Assembly (NCBI GenBank): GCA_019802505.1
Contig: JAFMOC010000096.1
Location: forward strand, 551,001-615,000
Origin: Corydoras sp. C115
Taxonomy: Eukaryota > Chordata > Actinopteri > Siluriformes > Callichthyidae
Direction of reading: 5' to 3'
Length of the DNA: 64,000 nucleotides
How positions within the stretch are numbered: the first letter of the stretch is position 1; each line of letters starts with the position of its first letter. Positions 56,260-64,000 of this stretch are shown here, piece by piece. The position numbers were made by a program, and so were the translations under genes. The notes under the pieces were generated by a model that saw only the letters and a program-made list of their open reading frames with translations, did not search any database and had not been told where the DNA came from.

Positions 56260-59200
56260 CTAATCCCAAAACCCTTGTGCTGTAATGAACAAGAGCTAAA
56301 CACACTGAACACACTCAGCACAGGTCTAGAAAAATAATTATGATAAAACATGTCTTAATAATAAAGATGCACCAGGTAAAACAACCTAATGCTGTCACTA
56401 TGAGGACCAATAGTTCCATTTTATTTAATTTGCAGAGCAATTTAATTACTGCTCTGGGTAATTAAGCCACCCACACCTGAAGTATATTTAAAATGATGGT
56501 ACTTTTTTTTTTCTAGACAGCAGTAACCTATCTAACAGCGAACAGCTGAACCTGGTCTATGCAGATATTCATTTTCCAGCACGGGTACCACATATCATAG
56601 AAACTCAAGAGTAAATAACTTCAAGAGTATCTTCAGGATAAACTCAGCAAGGTCAACAGCTCTGTTACGTTTCTGAGTAAATACTGTACAGAGAATGTAC
56701 TATTTCATAGCATTGTAGTCAGGCCCTTGAATAAAGCACCTCACCTTGAAACTATTAAGCCCATCCTGTCTGCAGCTGTGAAGCTACATAAATAAAGCCA
56801 TAAATCATATTTTGAAATGATAGATGTGTGTAAAATAAAATAAGTGTGGAAGATGCCTCAATAAATTAAAAATAACTTACTAAACTAAGGGGTAAATCAG
56901 TCATCAGTGACCCAGAAAAGTAATGAACCAGCAGAACAATGCAGTAAAATCATACAAATGCAGGTCAGAAGCTGTAATTTATATTTACATGAACAGTTGG
57001 CGTGCCATTAGATTGTGGCTCGGTGGCTGATGCCCTTATTTCATAAAAGTACTCAACAAGGTACCAAAGATTCTTCCAGCATGGAGTTTGAATGCATCAG
57101 TGTAGGAATCTTGGTTCCGTCAACAACCAAAACCATGTTAATGGCTAAAAATTGCCTCTTGTGGTAAATGCGCGAGTTAATATGTCAGTGTCTGCCTCGT
57201 AATAGACCGGTGACCTGTACAGGAGTTTTCTCTGCCCTTTCATCTGAGTGCTGGTGCAGACTCCAGAACCCCCTGCAGCCCTGAGAATAAATGGCTTAGA
57301 AAATAAATGAACACTTGCTGGTGCAAGTGCCAATCTCCAGGTAGTTCTATAAATAGCAACACCTCGTTGATGAAGGGTCAGCTGTGAATGGGTTGACTGG
57401 TCTGACCTGACCGAAAGGCAATCTGAGGGAACTCATTACCACAGTGTGCAACTGTGACGAGCAGAAAAGCAAAACAATAGATGGCGCGGTAGCTCAGTGG
57501 TTAGGGACGTTGGGCTTTCAATCTGAAGGTTGGGGTTCAAATCCCAGGTCCACTAAAGTTATCATTGTGGGTCCTTGAGCAAGACCCTTAACCCTCATTG
57601 CTCCAGGGATGTTGTGATGAACCCTCTGTTCACCTTGTAAGTCGCTTTGGATAAAAGCGTCCAAAAAATGACCAAATGTCATGTGCAAATGTAAATAGAT
57701 AGAATATTAAATCTGATTCTGTCCAGAAAGCAAAGAAAAGCTCAAGTACAAGTTTAGTGGTCATTTAATAAAATGCACATTTCCACTGGAATATCTATTA
57801 TCTTATACATGAAAAGCTGCCAAAACGACATTAATCATGAGATGACAGTTTATATCCTGCACTCAGGTCGTCACTCAGTCTGTAGTATTCTTATATCATG
57901 CTTCTGTGCACAGATCTCAAAAAGACAGGTACACAGTTTGACACTTTTAAAAGAAAGTTGGTCTGACATTCATGTTTGGGTTGAATTAGAAACACTAATT
58001 GCAAATCCGTTTCAGACCTCACAACCACACCACAGGAATACCTCAAAATCATGAGTGAGCGGGGACAATAAGACACTGATAGTTTTTAAATGATCAACCC
58101 TTCAACCTACAACAGATGGTGGTTAAAACACAAAGAACACTGCTGACCAAATCTTAGAGAAGGCATTTGATATGGTTCCTGCCCTAATCTCCTTCTCATA
58201 AGGTTAGTTATTCAAAACAATTAGGCACAGAGGATTTAACCAAGGTTATCACTGCCTTCAAAGCCATTGGAATATAGAGCTTTTATTTCATTACAACTGA
58301 CAAACCTCCTTGCATTATAAAAATGTACCGTATAAAACTCAGGGGGAATTAAATCTGTGTGTTTGGAGTTAACACAATGACTTCACTGTGTCTTTCCTGA
58401 GTCCAAACTTAGAAATCAAAAGCAACATATTTTGGCAGAATTGTGGAATGGTGTGTTGGGGTTTAGGATTTTAATTTAATAATAATCACCAACCGAAAGA
58501 TTGTTTACTCAAAAGTTTTAACCAAAAACGTTACCATTATAACTTTGTTCATGTAAATGAACAAGACATGTAAACTCTTTAATCCTAAATAAAGACACTC
58601 AGAGCAAGGTGAATGCATTGAAGGCAGATGGAGAACCTGGCCGACAGTCATGTGCAATTAAACCAGTAACAAAGCATCGTTGCACTTATCCCCATTATCC
58701 CCAAGTGTTTTGAAAGTCTAGTTTTTGTCTCACTTATCCTGCCTGCTACACCACAGCCTTATCAATCAGCCTGCGGTGGAGAAGGGTCAACAGAGGATGC
58801 CATTTCTACAGCAGTCCACATTGCACTAATGCACCTGGCCAGCCTTAACCTGTGGCAGAATGCAGTTAGTTGACTTTAGGTCAACATTTAACCCAGTGAA
58901 TCCCCCTTAAGCCGATCTTCAAGTTTGACAAGCTTAATGGTTTCAGATCAATTTAAAAACTTAAATCAGGATTTCGCGGACACTTGTCCAACTCGATGGA
59001 CGAGCCCCATCCACCCCACCCTAAACACTGGGTAATCCACTGCTACCAATAAAGTTTTGCTACCCCGTGATTGGATTGTTCCCCTGTCCAACTTAGAAAA
59101 ACATGACCTATTAATAATCCACCAACCTTCCACCTAGTAACCCACATTAATCCTTATGTAATCTGTATCTAACGCACAAGCAAACACTGAAAGTCCAAAC

Positions 59201-62041
59201 TCATGTAAACTCCTGGACCATCAGTTTAGACAGGTGGTGAGAAGTTGTTGGAGGCAACCAGTTTCACCCGACACCAAAAGTCTGCCGTCACACTTTGTTA
59301 AATTCACGTGAATCATGTCCTAAACCACAGATCAGGGTTCAGCAAGCACAGCAGAAACTATATAGACTTGGTATCGAGCACTCTATGTTATGCTTGAGCA
59401 CACCCTAAACTACAGAGTCACCACTGTTCTTTTAGGCATAGAACATTCTTTCCTTTCCATCTGTGAGCCTCACCGCTCTATAAATCCTAACCAAGACACA
59501 GACAATAAACTCAACCCAGGTGTAACCCATCACCTCACCTGTTTGGTGTCAGAGCACAAAGTCAGCGATGATGCCGAATGCCTGAAGCAATCAGGATTAA
59601 AGGCTCTGCTGAAGGGACCACACTGGCAACTTCTGATGGACAACTTCTGATTTAAACCCCCAATTTTAAGATTTAACACTTTAATTTAATTATTTATTTA
59701 GCAAAAAATATTTATTTGATTATTTGTGTCATCCTTAAATTTAATATGTTCAGATTACCTAATCCCACTAGTTAAACAACATGCAAGTTATTGCAAATGA
59801 AGGCATTACGCAATACTTCAATTTAATCTAGAAATAGATCAAAACCGGCGAAGTGACCCCCACAGCTTAGTGAGGATTTAAAATCTGATCTGGAACACAG
59901 CCAGAAGGGTCAACTGAAGCTGCCAAAAGTCAGACAACCCTTCACTAATCTCTTTCAAATGCCAAAGGATGATTCTTCCACTCTCCAAGTCATGTTGTCC
60001 CAACATCTCTGTATCTTCAGTTTTCACAAGTTTGTATAAACTGATTCTAAATGGAGCAGTCTGCATGTTCTTTTATAAGCCGTGATGCAAAACAACTCCT
60101 TCAGTTGATTTCTGCAGGCAAAGGCAAACTGCCAAGGCCAGGGTTTTGAAAACCATGCAAAGTTACTGGTGTGGTCTGATGCAATACATAAATTTAGATT
60201 TGGAATGAATCATATTATGAGACTGTTATATTTGTTCCTCTCCCTCCACAGAGTTAATCACCTCTGTTTGGTTTGAAACTGAGCCACAGCTTCATTTTTA
60301 CATATTATATATTTGAAGCTTGGGGATAACATACACATTTACATTTCTGTTAAAAGTCAACCAAATCTGTTTCTGATATTTATATATTTATATTTTCCAG
60401 TCATAAAACATAGTGTTTTTTGTTTTCTATACAACATACCAAAAGGAAAACACGGCGAGACTGAAGCAATGCTTAAAACTGTTTGGATGTCTGGAGAACT
60501 GACTTCTGATCCAGTGACAAAGGCAGCATCCAAACCACATACAACATAGTAATTACACTACTGGTAATTTGGCCTAATATTTACTACAACCAAATGCAGT
60601 TCTAAGCATTGGTTCAGTCTCACTGCATTTTCCTTTGCCTTGATATAAAAAAAAACCACAGAAGGTGAGGCAGCTTAAATTGATGTTAGGAGTCAGAGCA
60701 AAGCCATGAGGCAGCTCAACTGTATTATCTTAATTATTAAATCTAAATTAAGACTTTTTGGCAACGCATCTTCTTGAGAGGTCCCGTCGAAGGTGCCTTC
60801 ATTGACTGTTTGGTAAAAAGAGAAGATGGGGAAGAAAGAAGTGCCAGAACTGTGCAGGAGGGGGAACATGGCCATAGTGAGAATTTGGTGGCATTTGTTT
60901 AACCAACAGAGTAAGCAAGTCCACAGAGTGAGGAAATTGTTTTAGTAAAAAATATTTTCAACAAATGTAGGAAGAAGTTTTGGAGCTGCACTGTGGCAGT
61001 TACAAGAACATGTTGCATATTTGATTATGACAAAGTAAGTCGCATTACAGCACTGGTGTCAAGTTCCACAGCATTTAGAGGAAAACAAAACCTAAGAGCT
61101 AAGGATTAAATCTGTCACTGTTCTTCCTACCAAACACGATAGGTTCTTTATGACACATTTTGTAAACATGTGCTTTAAACTCAGCCCAGTGACAGTCCAT
61201 CATAGCAGCAAATGCAGAAATAATAAAAGCAGTCATCTGAAATATCATAAACTTAACAGTGTATGAGGAACTCATTTTTTTCATTATAGATAAATGATAC
61301 TACAGCCATATTTGTATAGATCACTACAACTGCACATTGACATGCATCTGCCTCATCATAATGCATTTATGATCTAGAATTTTAACTGATATACTTAATT
61401 GACATACAGCTACATAATGAGAATCACAATGCCATTAAGAGACAGTAACTTGCGCTACAGGTTTTTAATATCGGACCCAATGTTCATCCTGCACTTCCTC
61501 AAAAATAAATAATTGCCACTACATCCTCTATATGGTGCTCTGTACAGTACAGTGGTGGTAGCTCAGTGGTTAGGATGTTGGGCTATCAAACTGAAGGTCC
61601 ACTGAAGTTACCATTGTGGGTCCTTGAGCAAGACCCTCATTGCTCCAGGTTTGACATTGCTGCATCACCCCTGTGTTCTTGGATACTTGTAGGCTACTTT
61701 GGACAAAAGCATCTGCGAAATGTCCTAACATAATGCAAATGTACAATGGTTGACACACTGATCTGTAGCTGGAAGAGAAGACAATTTTAAACTCATAAAA
61801 TCTTTGTTTTATTCATCCATCCATTATCTTCCACTTTATCCTCTATTAGGGTCACGGGGGGTTCCCCATGCCCATCCCAGCCCAGGGGAGAACGTTTCGG
61901 GCACTGGGCAGATACCCCCAGGACAGGGCGCCAATCTATCGCTGGGCACACTGTTATTATTATTAGCATTAATCATAAGAGTTGATATGATCAAATGAAA
62001 CATCCATCTATTTTCTTCCGCTTTATCCTATATTAGGGTTG

Positions 62042-62076
<35 letters not shown>

Positions 62077-63768
62077 CCCCATGCCCATCCAGGGTAGAAC
62101 GCTTTAGGCACTGGGAAGATAAACCCAGGACAGGGTGCCAATCTATCACTGGGCACACTCTGTGTTATTATTATTATTAGCATTAATCATAAGAGTTGAT
62201 ATGATCAAATGAAACCTCCATCCATCCATTTTCTTCCGCTTTATCCTATATTAGGGTCGCAGGGGGTTTCCAATGCCCATCCAGGGGAGAACGTTTCGGG
62301 CGCTGGGCAGATACACCCAGGACAGGGTGCCAATCTATCACTGGGCACACTCTTTGTTTTATTATTCATTCATTCATTATCTTCCGCTTTATCCTCTATT
62401 AGGGTCGCAATGGGGTTCCCCATGCCCATCCAGGGGAGAACGTCTCGGGCACTGGGCAGGTCCACCCAGGACAGTGCGCCAACCCATCGCCGGGCACACA
62501 CACACACACACATTCTATATGGGGCAATTTGGAGAACTCAACTGACTTGATCCATGTTTTTGGACTGTGGGAGGAAAGCGGAGAACCCGGAGGAAAGCCA
62601 CTGCTGAGAGGAGAACGTGCCAACCACTAAGTCACCGTGCCGCTCCCTTGTTTCATTATGATTAGTATTAATCATAACAGCTGATATGATGAAATAAAAC
62701 ATTACAGTAAAACAATTGTACTTTTTGATTACTGTGTTCATCCAATTGCTGACTGTACTTAAAATTATTTCATTGATAAGGCTGCAGAAATGTGAATAAC
62801 GTATAAAAAGAGTGTAACAGTGTTGGATTTGCGCGTTTTCAGAGCGCAGTGCTGCAATTCGTGGCGAGGTCCAAAAGCGCACGTACAGAATGGACCACGA
62901 TCAAACGGAGCGGTGAGTCATGTGCGGCGGCGGCGATGCCCCGCACACGACGCGGTAGTGTTTTTTTTGGCGACCTGGCTGCTGTTTTATTATCCGTATT
63001 AGCCGAAAATGCCGAGTTTGCAAGTCGCAGCTGAATTTCAGTTTCACTTCTCCGGCAGCGGCGGCGGCTCGCTTTCACTCCCAAGCCCGCCGAAGGCTGC
63101 CGAAGCTCCGCGAGGGAGCCGAAGGCAACTCCCCTGGAATAAAGGTGGCGCGGTGGCTCAGTGGTCAGGGCGTTGGGCGATCAATCTGAAGGTTAGGGTC
63201 CCCCGAAGTTACCAGTGTGGCCCCTTGAGCAAGACCCCTAACCCTCATTGCTCCAGGGATGTTGTGATGAAGCCTGTGCTCACCTTGTGAGTCGCTTTGG
63301 ATAAAAGCGTCCAATAAATGACCAAAATGGAATCGTAAAATGGAATAAAGCCCCCGCCGGAGCCCCATGCTAACGGGCCATTTAAAAGAAAGCAGCCCGG
63401 AGGAGGTCGCCTCACCGTCGGCTAGCCGGAGCCGCTTATTAGATTACCGGGGTGGCGTACAGTACGACGGGGAAAGGGGGTTCGGAGGCACAGTCCGGCA
63501 TTTCGCCGCCGTTTAAATCGCAATATTTAATAATTAAAAAACAAAAAGCAGCTGCAAAGTTGTTAAAGGCGAGCAAGGACAAGCAAAGGCAGGGGTAGCA
63601 TAGCTGCTAGTTAGCCGCCAAAGGGGCTGCCGAACGACAGACAATGCGGGCGAGGAGAGAGAGAAGAGCCGGAGCAGCGGCGAACACACAGCGAGAAACC
63701 GAGCCGCGGCTGCCGCTTACCTTGTACGAATCCGTGGCGAGCAAGAAATTAAAGTCCGGGGCTGCCAT
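47184..63768 (-). CDS. nampt: Nicotinamide phosphoribosyltransferase paralog
   Basis: Converts nicotinamide and PRPP to NMN, the rate-limiting step of NAD salvage. Eleven coding exons on the minus strand: 63721-63768, 55844-55979, 53688-53791, 53465-53593, 52659-52817, 49961-50091, 48380-48605, 47973-48092, 47688-47828, 47469-47594, 47184-47357. All are GT/AG with consistent phases, 1494 bp, 497 aa (human 491). Motifs: LLATDSYK with Tyr15; HDFGYRGVSSQE with Phe183/Arg186; STDTVAG with Asp209; SIPAAEH with the phosphorylated-His equivalent at 235; VIRPDSGDP with Arg299/Asp301; and RIIQGDG at 337-343. Differences from canonical NAMPT: no loop of about 14 residues after ECRRKK, and FGCGSALLQK where the human protein has FGSGGGLLQK. 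The start MAAPDFN is preferred to an upstream in-frame ATG at 63879, which lies beyond the TATA box. Probably a second fish nampt gene. Confidence 0.93.
49033..49380 (-). mobile_element. SINE in nampt intron 6
   Basis: TSD CATAATGCCGTCTTT. Missing the 'CGCTGGGCAGATAGAC' block and with a small insertion near the B box. Confidence 0.9.
49568..49609. repeat. (GT)n microsatellite
   Basis: About 21 GT units, about 350 bp from nampt exon 6, in intron 6. Confidence 0.9.
50610..51655. repeat. Pyrimidine-rich low-complexity DNA split by a SINE
   Basis: CATC/TCC-rich sequence, including (ATC)n at 50617-50645, in nampt intron 5. A full + SINE (51003-51359, TSD GTGGCACCTTT) with a duplicated CCGGTTT block interrupts it. 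Confidence 0.7.
52922..53281 (-). mobile_element. SINE in nampt intron 4
   Basis: TSD TTAACCAATAT. It sits 184 bp from exon 4. Confidence 0.9.
55265..55450 (+). mobile_element. Very old SINE relic
   Basis: Only faint matches remain (GATGAACTGGTGACCTGTTCA). Low support. Confidence 0.35.
56226..56257. repeat. poly(A) tract
   Basis: About 32 A in nampt intron 1. Confidence 0.9.
57008..57312 (+). mobile_element. Old SINE of the general fish Mermaid type
   Basis: The 3' half (GACCGGTGACCTGTACAGG, CTCCAGAACCCCCTGCAGC, AATGGCTTAGAAAATAAATG) fits the widespread teleost version and not the young local subfamily. Confidence 0.5.
57480..57700 (+). mobile_element. Second-family SINE, full length
   Basis: A box TAGCTCAGTGG and B box GGTTCAAATCC both perfect. 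Ends GTCGCTTTGGATAAAAGCGT then AAATGTAAAT-like tail. Confidence 0.85.
57701..61550. other. nampt intron 1, unique part
   Basis: Nearly 4 kb without young SINEs or recognisable exons. Confidence 0.5.
61553..61750 (+). mobile_element. Second-family SINE
   Basis: A box GTAGCTCAGTGG kept; the B-box stretch is deleted ('GAAGGTCCACTGAAG'). Confidence 0.8.
61813..62702 (-). repeat. Tandem units of truncated SINE plus spacer
   Basis: SINE pieces at 61813-61950, 62002-62161 and 62216-62353 all stop at CACTGGGCACAC or the like. The first two are followed by the same spacer of about 50 bp (TTATTATTATTAGCATTAATC then GTTGATATGATCAAATG). A longer SINE (62366-62645) ends with a diverged spacer. A run of 32 G (62043-62074) lies in the second unit. 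Confidence 0.8.
62830..63130. promoter_or_regulatory. CpG-rich block in nampt intron 1
   Basis: Unmethylated-island-like composition (GCGGCGGCGATGCCCCGCAC, CGGCAGCGGCGGCGGCTCGC), 640-940 bp downstream of the nampt start codon. No exon recognised. Confidence 0.5.
63147..63330 (+). mobile_element. Second-family SINE in the nampt CpG island
   Basis: A box TGGCTCAGTGG; shortened B-box region; ends GTCGCTTTGGATAAAAGCGT. Its insertion separates two CpG-rich blocks. Confidence 0.85.
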
Positions 63769-63900
63769 GGCCGCACGCTGCACGTTCTGAGAGTGAACGT
63801 ACCGCACGTCGACCTTGTATTTATACCCGCTGAGAGCGGCGTGACACCGGGGGCGGAGAGCAGAGTCACACCGCAACACAACCCTATGACTGAGCGAGCG
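63360..63900 (-). promoter_or_regulatory. nampt: nampt promoter and CpG island
   Basis: A consensus TATA box TATAAATA lies at 63818-63825 on the minus strand, about 50 bp before the ATG at 63768. The expected start site is near 63790, with a very short leader. GC-rich sequence covers both sides. The context GCGGCCATGG at the start codon is favourable. Confidence 0.65.
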
Positions 63901-64000
63901 TGTGTGTGTGCGTGTGCGTGTGTGTTTGTATGTGTGTGTGTGTGTGCGTGTGTGTTTGTATGTGTGTGTGTGTGCGTGTGTGTTTGTATATATGTGTGTG
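63898..64000. repeat. (TG/CG)n-rich repeat upstream of nampt
   Basis: Alternating purine-pyrimidine sequence with a higher-order unit of about 32-36 bp (TGTGTGCGTGTGTGTTTGTA). It begins 73 bp upstream of the TATA box and runs off the window. Confidence 0.85.

Noticed and set aside
57480..57550. Possible tRNA gene (perfect A and B boxes)
   Set aside because: The sequence does not fold into a complete cloverleaf and continues into the known SINE body and tail, so it is a tRNA-derived SINE head.
63769..63879. In-frame upstream ATG that would extend nampt by 37 residues
   Set aside because: It lies upstream of the TATA box and encodes no conserved NAMPT sequence; MAAPDFN aligns with the family start.

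Overview
This 64-kb window is nuclear DNA of a ray-finned (teleost) fish. It has intron-rich vertebrate genes, CpG-rich promoters, abundant (GT)n, (GATA)n and (ATT)n microsatellites, a Tc1/mariner element, hAT MITEs and a very dense load of a Mermaid/DANA-like tRNA-derived SINE. The species cannot be fixed from the sequence. There is no bacterial, phage or CRISPR content.

Three protein-coding genes can be modelled exon by exon. (1) thoc7 (+, 3936-10812) encodes the THO/TREX mRNA-export subunit; its first three and last three coding exons are here, but the roughly 49-codon central coiled-coil part is absent. (2) synpr (-, 33137 down to 21846) encodes synaptoporin, a four-TM synaptic-vesicle protein, in six complete coding exons (285 aa). 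(3) A nampt paralog (-, 63768 down to 47184) encodes the NAD-salvage enzyme nicotinamide phosphoribosyltransferase in eleven complete coding exons (497 aa). A CpG island at about 420-1060 looks like a promoter firing leftwards, possibly that of atxn7, which lies head-to-head with THOC7 in human. From memory of the human map, THOC7-SYNPR are linked on chromosome 3 while SYPL1-NAMPT are linked in tandem on chromosome 7. The synpr-nampt tandem here therefore looks like the second copy of an ancestral pre-2R cluster.

Layout: 1-1.06 kb leftward CpG island; 1.1-3.8 kb tandemly amplified truncated SINEs; 3.9-10.9 kb thoc7 with introns full of SINE, L2 and hAT insertions; 10.9-21.8 kb SINE-rich intergenic DNA ending in a Tc1 element between two (TA)n tracts; 21.8-33.1 kb synpr; 33.3-42.7 kb SINE-rich intergenic DNA with a local duplication; 42.7-47.2 kb sequence without recognised genes or young SINEs; 47.2-63.8 kb nampt with its TATA-box promoter; 63.9-64 kb a TG/CG-rich repeat.

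The SINE dominates the window. Its sense strand begins GGCGGCACGGTGGCTTAGTGG, with a perfect pol-III A box (TGGCTTAGTGG) and B box (GGTTCGAATCC). A body of about 270 bp shared with the Mermaid/DANA type follows, ending in a (GAAT)n tail; full copies are about 345 bp. About 60 whole or partial copies lie in the window, most of them left of 42.7 kb. Many short open frames of 60-140 codons are translations of this SINE and are not genes. In the entries below, 'SINE +' means head-to-tail on the given strand. TSD means target-site duplication.
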